Under the pieces are notes generated by a model, which saw only the letters and a list, made by a program, of their open reading frames with translations, did no database searches and was not told the origin of the DNA. From Planctomycetaceae bacterium (GTDB lineage Bacteria > Planctomycetota > Planctomycetia > Planctomycetales > Planctomycetaceae): 39,955 nucleotides of DNA. How positions within the stretch are numbered: the stretch's first letter is position 1; each line of letters begins with the position of its first letter. This document shows positions 1 to 10,040 of this stretch, piece by piece. The translations under genes and the position numbers were made by a program. The DNA is taken from NCBI GenBank assembly GCA_014762625.1, contig JABURQ010000121.1, forward strand, positions 1 through 39,955, written 5' to 3'.

Positions 1-127
1 CAAATTGTCAAAGATCGATCTCTCTCTACCTAACGGCAGTTTGTTGTCAGACAGCTGAGCAGACAGTGCGAGAATATTCTGACCGCGGATGACGCGGATT
101 GCGCTGATGAATTCCCGACGACACGAG

Positions 128-304
128 GAAAAGAAAAGAAGACTCGCGCAGAGGCGCAGTGACGCAGCGAAAAGGATCAACATTCGGCGCCCACTGTAGG
201 CCGACGTGAAGGAAACGCTTCTTCTCGCGCCCTCGGCCTTACTCCGAGCTAATCGCTCGGCGGCCTGCGGTTACGCAAGTCGGCATGAGCGATGTTGAAT
301 GTTT
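128..304 (+). repeat. Dispersed structured repeat, copy A
   Basis: This is the fullest copy of a family found four times in the window. It starts with a purine-rich lead and a GCGCAGAGGCGCAG-type segment. A core follows that is bounded by the short inverted pair AACATTC (179-185) and GAATGTT (297-303). Inside are nested hairpins: CCGAGC-TAATC-GCTCGG near 244-260 within a GGCC/GGCC stem, and GTAGGCCG pairing with CGGCCTGC. It resembles a small non-coding mobile or REP-type element; no protein is encoded. Confidence 0.75.
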
Positions 305-460
305 AGAGAGGCATTTTTGAAACAAACCATGAGTGCCAATCGGGTGGCTTGAGCACAACAGCTCAAGCACCGTTCCAAAATCAGAAATCAAAAACCCCAA
401 ATTGAAAGACCGCCGATAACGCCGATCGAAACGGATATCAGCAGATTGGAAAAGATTCTG

Positions 461-484
461 TCGCAAAGTCGCAAAGTCGCAAAG
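461..484. repeat. Tandem 8-bp repeat, three units
   Basis: TCGCAAAG is repeated three times head to tail, followed by purine-rich sequence. It lies in the gene-free stretch between repeat copies A and B. No function is apparent. Confidence 0.8.
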
Positions 485-712
485 AGACAGAGAAACGCCA
501 AGAAAAAAGAGACCACGAATCAAACAAATGACACGAATGGAACAAGTTGCCGCGAATACGAATCAATCATTTGAGGAACCGCGGATGACGCGGATTTCTC
601 GGATAGAAATTGAAGTATCACCGACCACCATTCAGCGACGAGCAGACTGTGGAGATCACGCGAAGGGAAGCAGTAAGAACACGGATGAATCGGGAGAAAA
701 CAGAGACCCACC

Positions 713-856
713 GAAAAGAAAAGAAGACTCGCGCTGAGGCGCGGCGGCGCAGAGAAAAGGATCAACATTCGGCGCCTGCCGTAGGCCGACGTGAAGGAAA
801 CGCTTCTTCTCGCGCCCTCGGCCTTACTCCGAGCTAATCGCTCCGCGGCCTGCGTC
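713..856 (+). repeat. Dispersed structured repeat, copy B (right end missing)
   Basis: It matches copy A closely from the AAAAGAAAAGAAGACTCGCGC lead through the CCGAGC hairpin and the GGCCTGCG segment. It then stops where the methyltransferase gene ends: the reverse stop codon is at 859-861, and the right terminal segment with GAATGTT is absent. The copy therefore abuts the 3' end of a minus-strand gene and would supply a stem-loop at the end of its transcript. Confidence 0.7.
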
Positions 857-858
857 TG

Positions 859-1542
859 TTATTGCTTCCGGAAGCGGACGAAGTATGATTCGTCCAACAG
901 GTCCAGCTTCTCATCGATTTGGACAAAGCCGCTATCGAGAATCTCTTTGGTGAAGACTTCCTGTCCCGCGCGAACGTGTCCCAGAATCCATTCGTCGCTC
1001 ACGCCTTCGATCCGCTGGAAGTCGATCAGTACCACTTCCCCGCCCGGCTTGAGGGCTCGGTGGATCGAACGCATCGTTTTATAGGGATACTCGAAATGGT
1101 GGTAGGTATCGCAGATGAAGACCAGATCGACCGAGTTTGGCGGCAACTCGACGGAGTCAGGTTTGCAGACGACCGTTTGAATATTCGTCAAACCCTGCTC
1201 TTTGGCGGTCTTCTTGATGTGGGAAGTGAACTCTTCCGAGATATCGACCGCATACACTTTGCCGCACGGACCGACCCGCGGAGAAAACTGCCGGGTGAAC
1301 AATCCCGTCCCGGCTCCAACATCGGCGACCTTCATCCCCGGTTTGAGGGCCAGCGCGGCGAGAATTTCTTTCTGATGATCGAAGACATCCCGGCCTTCCC
1401 GTTCGAAACGTTCGATAAATTTAGGGACGTCGGGAGACTCAAAGCTCTTGTTGATCCCCGGCTTGACGCTCTTTTCCTGAGCGAGAAGCGGCGCGGTCGT
1501 GAGCGTGATTAAAGTCAGCAATAACGCGGTAAATCGAAACAT
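859..1542 (-). CDS. Exported SAM-dependent class I methyltransferase
   Basis: The 227-residue protein has a clear N-terminal signal peptide (MFRFTALLLTLITLTTAP, cleavage after LLA-Q), followed by a class I methyltransferase fold. Motif I is VADVGAGTGLFT, the acidic end of strand beta-2 is VYAVDIS, and a Methyltransf_11-like region contains CDTYHHF and LKPGGEVVLIDF. The start at 1542 is chosen because the signal peptide begins there and an AAAGG ribosome site precedes it; an upstream in-frame ATG at 1683 adds a non-conserved stretch. Export of a SAM-dependent enzyme is odd, because SAM is cytoplasmic, but secreted-looking members are common in planctomycetes. The substrate is unknown. Repeat copy B lies directly downstream. 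Confidence 0.85.
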   Translation of the reverse strand: MFRFTALLLTLITLTTAPLLAQEKSVKPGINKSFESPDVPKFIERFEREGRDVFDHQKEILAALALKPGMKVADVGAGTGLFTRQFSPRVGPCGKVYAVDISEEFTSHIKKTAKEQGLTNIQTVVCKPDSVELPPNSVDLVFICDTYHHFEYPYKTMRSIHRALKPGGEVVLIDFQRIEGVSDEWILGHVRAGQEVFTKEILDSGFVQIDEKLDLLDESYFVRFRKQ

Positions 1543-1643
1543 CGAATGACCTTTGATGTAGGCAATGGAATAAATGTCTGCGACACATCTCTGATTGTGG
1601 AGCGACGGATTGAAAGAGTCAAGATGCTGGGAGCGAATGTGTT

Positions 1644-2107
1644 TCAACGCCAAACAGTGTAGAGGCAGTGAAGGTAGGTGCATAAAGAACCTCTCACTTC
1701 TCCAATTTCGATCTGTTCAAGTGACGCATCCGTCTCATGCACCAGCAGGTTTCGCAGTTTCCTGACATCTTGAACCTGTAACAGAGTGTCATCAGGGACA
1801 TGAGCTTTTGCAGCGACGCTGTCTATCAAAACTTCCGCCGGAGTTTGCTTCTTATGCTCCTCGGGACGGTTGCGATTCCAGTATTTTCTGAGTCCGGTTT
1901 CAAATTCTGCGAAGATACGAACAATGTAGGTACCTTCAAAAGATTTGCATCCGCTTGATGCACATCCAGGACCCGAACAATGTTCCCCAGAACGGTCGGA
2001 TCGTGATCGATCGTGACGTTCATTCGATCGATGGCGAGACGAGAAGCCTGATACTCTCGCTCCACATCTTTGACACGTTTCATCCAAAGCTGAGGTTTAA
2101 GAGCCAT
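1644..2107 (-). pseudogene. HEPN-like protein, broken by a frameshift
   Basis: Two overlapping reading frames make one protein. Residues from 2107 read MALKPQLWMKRVKDVEREY through VHQADANL, then a -1 shift at the T-run near 1938-1941 is needed to continue with FEGTYIVRIFAEFETGLRKYW to the stop at 1644. The second part holds RNLLVHE, the Rx4H signature of HEPN ribonuclease-type domains, after a helical region. The combined length would be about 154 residues. Its start overlaps the stop of the upstream partner (2097-2525) by 11 bases, so the two were co-translated. The break is best explained by loss of one T in a homopolymer. The HEPN assignment rests on the motif and helical pattern only. Confidence 0.6.
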
Positions 2108-2525
2108 TCCTGCTCATCTCTTTCAAGATGTTTGACAAGGTCTCTTTGGTAAGTGGTTTCGCTGTCGCTTCTCTGATCTTCTGCACCGTGGGCGAATTCG
2201 GAGACATGTAATGAGTCATCCAACCATCGTCGGAGTGATAGAACGAAGCAATATCGTCCAGACCGGGCATGAGATACAAATCGACGACACCATCCGCACC
2301 GGGAGCGGAATGTGTGATCGGTTCCAGAAGTACCTTGACTGTTTCCTTTTGCATCACGAGTGCAGGAGCGGAGTATTGGCCAATCGATGGACTCTTCAAG
2401 CGAGTTTCAATGCGTTTGGTGGACCAGTCTTCTTCTTGAGCCCACTCAGCGACCTGATTCACCAGGCCATCCAGTCGGTCCAACCATTCTGATTTCAGCT
2501 TTTCCGAGTTGGTCGTGGTGGACAT
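2097..2525 (-). CDS. Conserved hypothetical protein, partner of HEPN-like gene
   Basis: The 142-residue protein has no signal peptide or membrane segment. It opens with an acidic helical segment (SEKLKSEWLDRLDGLVNQV). A mixed alpha/beta middle part follows with SAPALVMQKETVKVLLEPI and GADGVVDLYLMPGLDDIASFY, and it ends with PLTKETLSNILKEM. I recall this pattern as a recurring hypothetical family but know no function. The start at 2525 has a GGAGAG ribosome site. It overlaps the HEPN-like gene by 11 bases, which suggests a two-gene unit, possibly toxin-antitoxin or defence-like with this protein as the neutralising or sensing partner. That role is inference. Confidence 0.6.
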   Translation of the reverse strand: MSTTTNSEKLKSEWLDRLDGLVNQVAEWAQEEDWSTKRIETRLKSPSIGQYSAPALVMQKETVKVLLEPITHSAPGADGVVDLYLMPGLDDIASFYHSDDGWMTHYMSPNSPTVQKIREATAKPLTKETLSNILKEMSRNGS

Positions 2526-2606
2526 TCTGAAATCTCTCTCCCAAAAATCGAGCCTTCCTACAGCATACCCTATGATGTAAGTATGTCAACATTCTGTTGT
2601 TGACTC

Positions 2607-3440
2607 TCACATACTCGCCGGCAGCCCTTCCGTAATCGAAGGATAACTCGGCTGGAAGCCCAAACGGGCTTTCGCTTTCGCGTTGTTGCATTTCTTCCCG
2701 AGGTTGTCGCCATTGTCCTCCGCGAAGACTGGTTCCGGCGTGCCGAACTGTTGCGCGAGTTGGCTGTAATATTCTCTGCGGAGAATGGGGCGATCGTCCG
2801 AAATCAGAAACAGCTCGTTGATCGCGTCGGGGGAAGCTTCGCACTTCAGAACCGCCTGCACGGCGTCTTCGACGTGGATCAGGTTGAGATAGCCGTCGGG
2901 ATTGCCGCGCATCGGTTCGCGATTTTCAAGTTTCTCTTTACGGGCGAGTAAGCGATCGGGGCCGTAAATGCCTGAGAGGCGGAGGATGTTCCAGTCGCAT
3001 TTAGCTTGCGCGCGGATCAGGCTTTCCGCGTCCAGACAAACCTGGCCGTTATCCCGTTCCGGTTCGGTCTGAGATGTCTCATCAACCGGCCCGCCGTCCG
3101 TCTGGCCGTAAACGCTCGTGCTCGAAATATAAATGAGACGTTGAGGAGTGAAGGACTCTGCCTGAAGGACATTCTTCAGTCCTTCGACATAGACTTCACG
3201 TTGCGAGAAGCCGGCGGAGCGATCGAGCCCGACGGCATACAGGCAGGTCGCGATGTCCTCGGGGAAAGTGAGCGTCTCCGGTTGCATGACATCACCCACA
3301 AGAGGATGCAGGCCTTCTTGTCGGAATTGTTCGGCGGTTTTTTCGGAGCGAGTCAGTGCGTAGATAGTCTCACCAGCTTCGAGCCATTTGCGAGCCACGC
3401 GATGTCCGAGATAGCCGCAACCGATAATGAGTTTGTTCAT
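2607..3440 (-). CDS. NAD(P)-dependent epimerase/dehydratase-like SDR (YeeZ type)
   Basis: The 277-residue protein starts with MNKLIIGCGYLGHRVARKWL, a Rossmann dinucleotide-binding motif of the GxGYLG form typical of YeeZ-like atypical extended SDRs. YISSTSVYGQ follows near residues 104-113, with a substrate-side region GIYGPDRLL and a late NLIHVEDAVQAVL. The length suits the family. The exact reaction is unknown; these proteins are usually annotated as nucleoside-diphosphate-sugar epimerase-like. The gene lies about 80 bases upstream of the two-gene HEPN cassette on the same strand. The ribosome site before ATG 3440 is weak. Confidence 0.8.
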   Translation of the reverse strand: MNKLIIGCGYLGHRVARKWLEAGETIYALTRSEKTAEQFRQEGLHPLVGDVMQPETLTFPEDIATCLYAVGLDRSAGFSQREVYVEGLKNVLQAESFTPQRLIYISSTSVYGQTDGGPVDETSQTEPERDNGQVCLDAESLIRAQAKCDWNILRLSGIYGPDRLLARKEKLENREPMRGNPDGYLNLIHVEDAVQAVLKCEASPDAINELFLISDDRPILRREYYSQLAQQFGTPEPVFAEDNGDNLGKKCNNAKAKARLGFQPSYPSITEGLPASM

Positions 3441-3476
3441 AGGTTCGAATTTCCGATACGAATCCGATCAAAAATT

Positions 3477-3558
3477 TCTCCCCCTTGGCAAGGGGGAGAT
3501 CAAGAGGGGGTGACTCTGTTTCTTAAAAAACCCCTATAGTCCCCCTTGGTAAGGGGGA
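3477..3558. repeat. Pair of C/G-rich palindromes
   Basis: A perfect palindrome TCTCCCCCTTG-G-CAAGGGGGAGA occupies 3477-3499, and a second, TCCCCCTTGGTAAGGGGGA, occupies 3540-3558. A G-rich half-site (CAAGAGGGGG) lies between them. Paired palindromes of this composition in a gap between minus-strand genes look like a small non-autonomous element. Confidence 0.65.
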
Positions 3559-3586
3559 CAGAATTATGAAACTATCCCAAACAGAC

Positions 3587-3619
3587 AAAAAAACCTTCGA
3601 GCCCGAAGACTCGAAGGTT
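3587..3619 (-). terminator. Rho-independent terminator of ahcY
   Basis: On the minus strand the sequence forms AACCTTCGAG, an 8-base loop, then CTCGAAGGTT, followed directly by a run of T (A7 at 3586-3592 on the plus strand). The perfect 10-bp stem begins 28 bases after the ahcY stop codon. Confidence 0.92.
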
Positions 3620-3646
3620 GAGGTTGTCATCAGGCACAATGCCGAA

Positions 3647-4975
3647 TCAGTAACGGTAGTGTTCCGGCTTGTAAGGTCCTTCCACCGGCACGCCGATGTA
3701 GTCGGCCTGATCTTCGGTGAGGACTTCCAGTTTGATGCCGATCTTTTCGAGGTGGAGTCGGGCGACTTCTTCGTCCAGCTGTTTCGGCAGGACGTAGAGA
3801 TCGTTCTCGTAGTTGCTGTGGTTTTCCCACAATTCGATCTGAGCCATCACCTGGTTGGTGAAACTGTTAGACATCACGAACGACGGGTGACCGGTCGCAC
3901 AACCGAGGTTCACCAGACGACCTTCCGCCAGCAGGATCACTGCTTTGCCGTCCGGGAAGGTGTACTTGTCGACGGGACCACCTTCGTCGGCTTCGGTTTT
4001 AATACGGTCTTTTTCGATGCCGTCGGTATTGTTGAGATACGCAACGTCGATTTCGGTATCGAAGTGACCGATGTTGCAAACGATGGCATTATGCTTCATC
4101 GCCTGGAAGTGCTCGGGACGAATGATGTCTTTGTTACCGGTGGTGGTGACGAAGATATCTCCGATGGAGGCCGCTTCCGACATATTGGTGACTTGATAGC
4201 CTTCCATCGAAGCCTGCAAGGCACAGATCGGATCGATCTCTGTCACGACGACGCGGGCTCCAAGTCCGTCCATCGCATCGGCACAACCTTTACCAACGTC
4301 ACCGTAGCCGGCCACGACGACCACTTTACCGGCGACCATTACGTCGGTGGCTCGTTTGATGCCGTCGGCCAATGACTCACGACAGCCGTAGAGGTTGTCA
4401 AACTTACTCTTGGTGACCGAATCGTTGACGTTGATCGCAGGCACACCCAACTTGCCGTCTTTAATCAACTTGCGGAGCGTCTTGATTCCGGTGGTGGTTT
4501 CTTCGGAGAGTCCCCGAATTTCTTCGAGCATCTCAGGGTGTTTACGATGCACGAGATCGGTCAGGTCGCCGCCGTCATCGAGAATCATGTTCAGGGTCTG
4601 GCCGTCGGGCCAGTAAAGTGTTTGTTCGATGGCCCACCAGAATTCGTCTTCCGACATCCCTTTCCAGGCGAAGACCGGGATGCCTGCGGCGGCGATGGCG
4701 GCAGCGGCGTGATTTTGCGTCGAGAAGATGTTACAGCTCGACCAGCGAACTTCGGCACCGAGTTCGACGAGCGTTTCGATCAGGACTGCTGTCTGAATAG
4801 TCATGTGCAGACAGCCGGCAATGCGAGCTCCTTTGAGCGGTTTTTCGGCTCCGTATTTTTCACGAAGAGCCATCAGGCCGGGCATTTCAACCTCGGCGAG
4901 CTCGATCTCTTTTCGTCCGAGTTCGGCGAGCTCGATGTCTTTGACTTTGTACGGGAGAGGTGTCGTTGTCGACAT
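3647..4975 (-). CDS. ahcY: Adenosylhomocysteinase (S-adenosyl-L-homocysteine hydrolase)
   Basis: The 442-residue cytoplasmic enzyme splits S-adenosylhomocysteine into homocysteine and adenosine, using bound NAD. Family hallmarks are plain: [30 protein letters not shown], the NAD-binding GYGDVGKG at residues 223-230, [11 protein letters not shown], and the C-terminal signature ending KPEHYRY with the lysine and tyrosine that reach the neighbouring subunit. The start at 4975 is preceded by GAAGGAA and matches the family N terminus; the open frame continues 75 codons upstream without similarity. The gene diverges from metF-metH, which use its product homocysteine, so this locus rebuilds methionine from SAH. 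A strong terminator follows. Confidence 0.97.
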   Translation of the reverse strand: MSTTTPLPYKVKDIELAELGRKEIELAEVEMPGLMALREKYGAEKPLKGARIAGCLHMTIQTAVLIETLVELGAEVRWSSCNIFSTQNHAAAAIAAAGIPVFAWKGMSEDEFWWAIEQTLYWPDGQTLNMILDDGGDLTDLVHRKHPEMLEEIRGLSEETTTGIKTLRKLIKDGKLGVPAINVNDSVTKSKFDNLYGCRESLADGIKRATDVMVAGKVVVVAGYGDVGKGCADAMDGLGARVVVTEIDPICALQASMEGYQVTNMSEAASIGDIFVTTTGNKDIIRPEHFQAMKHNAIVCNIGHFDTEIDVAYLNNTDGIEKDRIKTEADEGGPVDKYTFPDGKAVILLAEGRLVNLGCATGHPSFVMSNSFTNQVMAQIELWENHSNYENDLYVLPKQLDEEVARLHLEKIGIKLEVLTEDQADYIGVPVEGPYKPEHYRY

Positions 4976-5292
4976 ACAATTTCCTTCTGTTGGTCTTGAC
5001 CAAAAAGTGAATTTTCCAGTGCGGTTGCAATTCGAACCGCGATCTCTAGGCTCAAGTAACCTGATTTTAGCGACTACAAACGGAGTTGTAGCAATTATTC
5101 TAGAGTCGAACGGCTGTCGTCGGCCTGTGCGGCCTGTGTTAGCAACGTTGGATTGACTAACATAGAGTATTTGGCGGTAACTCTCAACGTACCCGTTCAT
5201 GTCCGCCGCTGTGGTGACAGTAAATCTTTGTAAGTCTCACTAGAACCACGATTAACGTTTAATCATCAACTGTTTTGAAAGCCTGGAAATCC
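4976..5292. promoter_or_regulatory. Divergent control region between ahcY and metF-metH
   Basis: This 317-base gap must hold the promoters of both transcripts. On the ahcY leader side there are two short hairpins: GCGGTT/AACCGC at about 5021-5040 and a near-perfect TTGGTC-TT-GACCAA at 4990-5003, just upstream of the ahcY ribosome site. I looked for the conserved cores of SAM and SAH riboswitches and did not find them. An AT-rich TTAACGTTTAATCA segment lies near 5252-5265, ahead of metF. Confidence 0.5.
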
Positions 5293-6177
5293 ATGCAACT
5301 GAACGACATTTTCAGTTCCGGCCAGTTTGGCCTCTCGATTGAGATCTTCCCTCCCAAGACTGAAAAGGGAGAGGATGCGCTCGCCAAAAATCTGACCCGT
5401 CTGGTTCGTTACCAGCCGGCTTTTATCTCATGTACATATGGTGCAGGGGGGACAACGCAAGACAAAACGCTCGATTGGTGCGACCGTCTGCAAGGGGAAT
5501 TCAAGCAACACGCGACCGCTCATTTCACCTGTGTGGGATCGACACGGGAGCAGTTAATCGATTGGCTGAACCGGGCGAAAGATCGCGGTGTCCAGAACAT
5601 CATGGCTCTCCGCGGAGACGCTCCCGAAGGCCAGGATTCTTTCCAGGCCGTGGAAGGAGGACTCTCCTATGCGAACGAACTGGTGACTTTGATTCGCGAT
5701 GAATTCGGAGACCAGTTCGGGATTGGGGTCGCCGGTTATCCCGAGAAACATCAGGAAGCACCGGATGAAGAGACCGATCTAGCCAATTTGAAACGCAAGG
5801 TCGATAGCGGGGCCGATGCGGTGTTCACTCAATTGTTTTTTAATAACGAGAACTTTTTCCGTTTTCGCGACCGTTATCAGCAGGCGGGAATCACAGTGCC
5901 TCTGATTCCGGGCATCATGCCGATCACAGGTTTTGCTCGCATCAAACGCATCACGGCGATGTGCGGTGCCGTTTTTCCGGAGGAACTTTACCAGAAGCTG
6001 GAAGCCGTTCAGGAGGATGATGAAGCGCAGCTTGAAATCGGCGTCGAGCATGCGATCAATCAATGTCGCGAGTTGATGGAACAGGGAGCACCGGGAATTC
6101 ATTTCTACGTGCTCAACAAATCGGAAGCCTGCGAACGGATTCTCGACGCGCTCGACATTCAGCCTGCCGGAGTCTGA
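5293..6177 (+). CDS. metF: Methylenetetrahydrofolate reductase
   Basis: The 294-residue flavoprotein reduces 5,10-methylenetetrahydrofolate to 5-methyltetrahydrofolate, the methyl donor for the MetH encoded next to it. The MetF (beta/alpha)8 pattern is clear: [14 protein letters not shown] near the N terminus with the catalytic glutamate, [54 protein letters not shown], and the C-terminal [15 protein letters not shown] 5293 is preferred over the TTG at 5275 because it fits the family N terminus, though its ribosome site is poor. metH begins 71 bases downstream with no terminator between, so they form an operon. Confidence 0.95.
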   Translation: MQLNDIFSSGQFGLSIEIFPPKTEKGEDALAKNLTRLVRYQPAFISCTYGAGGTTQDKTLDWCDRLQGEFKQHATAHFTCVGSTREQLIDWLNRAKDRGVQNIMALRGDAPEGQDSFQAVEGGLSYANELVTLIRDEFGDQFGIGVAGYPEKHQEAPDEETDLANLKRKVDSGADAVFTQLFFNNENFFRFRDRYQQAGITVPLIPGIMPITGFARIKRITAMCGAVFPEELYQKLEAVQEDDEAQLEIGVEHAINQCRELMEQGAPGIHFYVLNKSEACERILDALDIQPAGV

Positions 6178-6248
6178 ACAGCTTCGTCGTTACTCCGGTT
6201 TTCTCTTTTCATAGATCTTACTCAGACACAGAATCTCCCTAAAAATTT

Positions 6249-9200
6249 ATGCCCACACTGCCTAAGTCTCCCACACAAAAACAACTGGAAGAAATCCTCG
6301 ACGATCGCATTCTGCTCCTCGACGGTGCGATGGGATCGCTCATCTTTGCCGAAAAGTTGACGGAAGAAGATTATCGCGGCGAGAAATTTGCCGACCATCC
6401 CTGCGACCTGCGCAACAGCAACGACACTCTCGTGCTGACCCAGCCGCAGATTATCGAGAAGATTCATCGCCAGTATCTCGATGCCGGTTCGGACATCATC
6501 GAAACCAATACGTTCAACGCCAACACGATTTCGCTCGGCGAATATCAACTGCAGGATTACACGCGGGAGATCAACAAAACCGCCGTCGAACTTGCCAGAA
6601 AAGCGGCGAAAGAATACAGCGACAAAAATCCCGACAAGCCGCGTTTTATCGCCGGCAGTATCGGGCCGATGAACGTTTCGCTGACGCAGACGATCGACGA
6701 CAACGATCCGTCCTTGCGCGGGGCGACCTGGGATCAAGTGGTCGCCGGGTATACCGAGCAAATCTACGGCCTGTTGGAAGGTGGCGTTGATCTGCTGCTG
6801 CCGGAGACTTCTTTCGATACCGCCAACATGAAGGCTTGTCTGTTTGCGATTCAAAATGTCTTCGACAAAGAGGGAATCACGCTTCCGGTGATGGTTTCGG
6901 GAACGGTCTTCGAAGGCGGTCGGACGTTGCAGGCGCAAACGCTGGAATCGTTCGTCAACTCCATTTGTCACTTTCCGATGATGAGCGTTGGTCTGAACTG
7001 CGGCCTCGGACCGCAAAAGATGCGACCGTTTATCGAAGATGTCGCCAACCGCACCGATCGTTACGTCAGTTGCTATCCGAATGCCGGGCTGCCCAACGAA
7101 ATGGGAGAGTTCGACATGCAGCCAACCGAGATGGCCGATCATCTGCGGGACTTCGCCGAACAGGGGTGGCTGAACTTTGTCGGTGGATGTTGCGGCAGCA
7201 CACCGGCGCATCTCAAAGCAATCGGTGAGGCGGTGGAAGGGATCGCCCCGCATCGGAAATCCAAACCGTCCACTTTCGCTCGCTACAGTGGCCTCGAAAC
7301 CGTCACGATCCGCCCCGAATCGACGTTCATCATGGTCGGCGAGCGGACCAACGTTACCGGCTCGAAACGGTTCGCCCGTTTGATCAAGGAAGAAAAATAC
7401 GAAGAAGCCCTCTCGGTCGCCCGCGATCAGGTCGAAAACGGGGCCAACATCATCGACGTGAATATGGATGAGGGGTTGATCGATAGCGCGGCGGCGATGG
7501 CAAAATTCCTGAACCTCATCGCCTCCGAACCCGATATCGCCACCGTCCCCGTGATGATCGATTCGTCCAAATGGGACGTCATCGAAGCGGGGCTGAAGTG
7601 TGTGCAGGGGAAACCGGTCGTCAACTCCATCAGTATGAAAGAAGGAGAGGAGGAGTTTCTCCGGCAAGCGCGACTCGCCCATCAGTACGGAGCCGCGGTG
7701 GTCGTGATGGCGTTCGACGAAGAAGGTCAGGCCGTCGAAGCGGATCACAAAGTCGAGATCTGCAAACGAGCCTACAAGTTACTGACGGAAGAAGCCGACT
7801 TCGTGCCGCAGGACATCATCTTCGATCCGAACATTCTGACCGTCGGCACGGGGATGGACGAACATGCCAACTACGCGGTCGAGTTCTTCGAAGCCGTCAA
7901 ACGGATCAAGCAGGAATGCCCCGGTGCTCTCACCTCGGGCGGAGTGAGTAACGTCTCGTTCTCGTTCCGTGGAAACAATGTGGTCCGGGAGGCGATGAAC
8001 GCCGCCTTCCTGTATCACGCGATTCAAGCCGGCCTCGACATGGGGATCGTCAACGCGGGACAACTCGAGGTCTACGAAGAGATCGATCCTGAACTGCTCG
8101 TTTATATCGAGGACGTGCTCCTCAATCGTCGCGAGGACGCGACCGAACGGCTGATCGAATTTGCCGAAACGGTCAAAGAAAAAGAGACCGACGACGATTC
8201 CGACAAGGCTTCCTGGCGGGACGGCACCGTCGAGGAACGCCTGAAGCACGCCTTGCTTAAAGGGATTCTCGACCACATCGACGAAGACACCGAAGAAGCC
8301 CGGCAAAAGTACGGCCGTCCTCTGGAAGTCATCCAGGGACCGCTCATGGACGGCATGGACGTCGTCGGAAAATTGTTCGGCGAAGGGAAAATGTTCCTGC
8401 CGCAGGTGGTCAAAAGCGCCCGCGTCATGAAGAAGTCGGTCGCCTGGTTAACTCCCTACATGGAAGCCGAAAAAGCGGAACTGGGCGACGAATCGACCGA
8501 CCGCGGCAAGGTGCTCATCGCGACTGTGAAAGGGGACGTCCACGATATCGGCAAAAACATTGTCGGGGTCGTGCTGCGTTGTAACAGTTTCGACGTGATC
8601 GATCTCGGCGTGATGCAGCCGTGCGAAACCATTCTCGATAAAGCTGAAGAAGAAGGAGCCCAGATCATCGGACTCTCCGGTTTGATCACACCGTCTCTCG
8701 ACGAAATGGTGATCGTGGCTCGCGAGATGAAACGTCGGGGCATGACTCAGCCGCTGCTTATCGGCGGAGCCACCACCAGTAGCAAGCATACGTCCGTAAA
8801 AATTGCCACGGAATACGATCACCCGGTCGTCCACGTCCGCGATGCCTCGACCAGCGTCCCGATCGTCGAGAAGCTGATCGACCAAGAGGGACTCGACGCT
8901 TTCGTGGCTGAAAATCTCAAAAAACAGGAGCAGGAACGGGAAGCGTATTCGTCTCGCAAAGACAAAAAACTGGTCCCGTATTCCGACGCCCTGGAACGTC
9001 GTTTTACCACCGACTGGTCGTCCATCGACATTCCCGAACCGGCATTTACCGGGTCGAAAGTGCTCGACGATTTTCCGCTCGAAAAACTGGTCGATTACAT
9101 CGACTGGTCGCCGTTCTTTATGGCCTGGGAGTTGAAAGGGAAGTATCCGAAAATCTTTGAAGACGAACACGTGGGCCATGAAGCGAAGAAACTGTTCGAC

Positions 9201-9947
9201 GACGCGCAGGCGATGTTGAAAAAAATTCTCGACGAGAAACTACTCACGGCGCGGGGCGTTTACGGTTTCTGGCCGGCGAACTCCGAGGGTGACGACATTA
9301 TTCTCTACAAGCCCGGCACCACGGAAGAACTGTACCGCTTCCCGATGTTACGACAACAATGGGAACGCAAAGGTCAATCCGACTTCCGCTCGCTCGCCGA
9401 TTACATCGCGCCCAAGGACTCCGGTCGTGTCGATTACCTGGGAGCGTTCGCGGTCTCGACCGGATTCGGCACCGAGGAACTGGTCCAGAAGTTCGAAGCC
9501 GATCACGACGATTACTCGGCCATCATGGCGAAAGCGCTCGCCGACCGTTGTGCGGAAGCGTTCGCGGAATGCCTGCACGCCCAAGCCCGCAAAGACTGGG
9601 GGTACGGCAACGACGAGAACCTCGAAAACGACGATTTGATCGCCGAGAAGTATCGAGGCATTCGTCCCGCGTTCGGATACCCCGCCTGCCCGGATCACAC
9701 GCCGAAGAAACAGCTTTGGGAATTGCTGGATGCGGAAAACGCGACCGGTATCACGCTCACCGAGCATATGGCGATGTACCCGATGGCGTCCGTCAGCGGA
9801 CTTTATTTCGCACATCCCGAAAGCCGGTATTTTTCCGTCGATCGCGTCACCCGCGATCAGGTGGAAAGTTACGCGAAGCGAACCGGCATGAGCTTACGGG
9901 AGACGGAACGCTGGCTGTCGCCGAATCTCGGCTACGATCCGGATTGA
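6249..9947 (+). CDS. metH: Cobalamin-dependent methionine synthase
   Basis: The 1232-residue protein moves the methyl group from 5-methyltetrahydrofolate to homocysteine via cobalamin. All four modules are present. The homocysteine-binding domain has zinc ligands at Cys251 (GLNCGLGP) and Cys314/Cys315 ([10 protein letters not shown]). The pterin-binding domain starts near residue 355 ([15 protein letters not shown]). The cobalamin module has lower axial ligand His765 in DVHDIGKN. The C-terminal SAM-dependent reactivation domain has [13 protein letters not shown] near 1139 and [11 protein letters not shown]. The length matches the E. coli enzyme, so it is the full-length reactivatable type. 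The ribosome site before ATG 6249 is weak. It lies downstream of metF and opposite ahcY. Confidence 0.98.
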   Translation: MPTLPKSPTQKQLEEILDDRILLLDGAMGSLIFAEKLTEEDYRGEKFADHPCDLRNSNDTLVLTQPQIIEKIHRQYLDAGSDIIETNTFNANTISLGEYQLQDYTREINKTAVELARKAAKEYSDKNPDKPRFIAGSIGPMNVSLTQTIDDNDPSLRGATWDQVVAGYTEQIYGLLEGGVDLLLPETSFDTANMKACLFAIQNVFDKEGITLPVMVSGTVFEGGRTLQAQTLESFVNSICHFPMMSVGLNCGLGPQKMRPFIEDVANRTDRYVSCYPNAGLPNEMGEFDMQPTEMADHLRDFAEQGWLNFVGGCCGSTPAHLKAIGEAVEGIAPHRKSKPSTFARYSGLETVTIRPESTFIMVGERTNVTGSKRFARLIKEEKYEEALSVARDQVENGANIIDVNMDEGLIDSAAAMAKFLNLIASEPDIATVPVMIDSSKWDVIEAGLKCVQGKPVVNSISMKEGEEEFLRQARLAHQYGAAVVVMAFDEEGQAVEADHKVEICKRAYKLLTEEADFVPQDIIFDPNILTVGTGMDEHANYAVEFFEAVKRIKQECPGALTSGGVSNVSFSFRGNNVVREAMNAAFLYHAIQAGLDMGIVNAGQLEVYEEIDPELLVYIEDVLLNRREDATERLIEFAETVKEKETDDDSDKASWRDGTVEERLKHALLKGILDHIDEDTEEARQKYGRPLEVIQGPLMDGMDVVGKLFGEGKMFLPQVVKSARVMKKSVAWLTPYMEAEKAELGDESTDRGKVLIATVKGDVHDIGKNIVGVVLRCNSFDVIDLGVMQPCETILDKAEEEGAQIIGLSGLITPSLDEMVIVAREMKRRGMTQPLLIGGATTSSKHTSVKIATEYDHPVVHVRDASTSVPIVEKLIDQEGLDAFVAENLKKQEQEREAYSSRKDKKLVPYSDALERRFTTDWSSIDIPEPAFTGSKVLDDFPLEKLVDYIDWSPFFMAWELKGKYPKIFEDEHVGHEAKKLFDDAQAMLKKILDEKLLTARGVYGFWPANSEGDDIILYKPGTTEELYRFPMLRQQWERKGQSDFRSLADYIAPKDSGRVDYLGAFAVSTGFGTEELVQKFEADHDDYSAIMAKALADRCAEAFAECLHAQARKDWGYGNDENLENDDLIAEKYRGIRPAFGYPACPDHTPKKQLWELLDAENATGITLTEHMAMYPMASVSGLYFAHPESRYFSVDRVTRDQVESYAKRTGMSLRETERWLSPNLGYDPD

Positions 9948-10040
9948 TTCCTCGTCCTGTTTTCGCTGATTGGAATGTCCGTTGTCAGTGGCATCAGAAG
10001 CAATTGGAAACTGGCCATTCGCAGGTTCGCTTTTCCGAAC

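Larger units (their letters stand above)
1..858. other. Gene-free, repeat-rich intergenic stretch
   Basis: No convincing gene is seen on either strand. The stretch is built of degenerate repeats: the phrase CGCGGATGACGCGGATT occurs near 84 and again near 583, purine-rich runs of the AAAAGAAAAGAAGACTCGCGC type occur at 129 and 714, and two copies of a structured dispersed repeat sit at 128-304 and 713-856. Short open frames here are low-complexity translations of these repeats. Similar tracts recur near 20460 and 22972. Confidence 0.7.

Noticed and set aside
239-523. 94-codon minus-strand open frame in the first kilobase
   Set aside because: It translates repeat copy A and low-complexity repeats, has no ribosome site and no recognisable domain.
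1930-1945. Programmed -1 frameshift in the HEPN-like gene
   Set aside because: The site is a plain T-run without an X-XXY-YYZ slippery heptamer; loss of one base is simpler.
3566-4375. 269-codon plus-strand frame antisense to ahcY
   Set aside because: It lies wholly opposite ahcY and its composition follows the complementary codons of that gene.
4976-5292. SAM or SAH riboswitch upstream of ahcY or metF
   Set aside because: The conserved cores of the known classes could not be found on either strand; only simple hairpins are present.
6222-7748. 508-codon minus-strand frame opposite metH
   Set aside because: A long shadow frame typical of GC-rich coding DNA; it has no domain and metH is certain.
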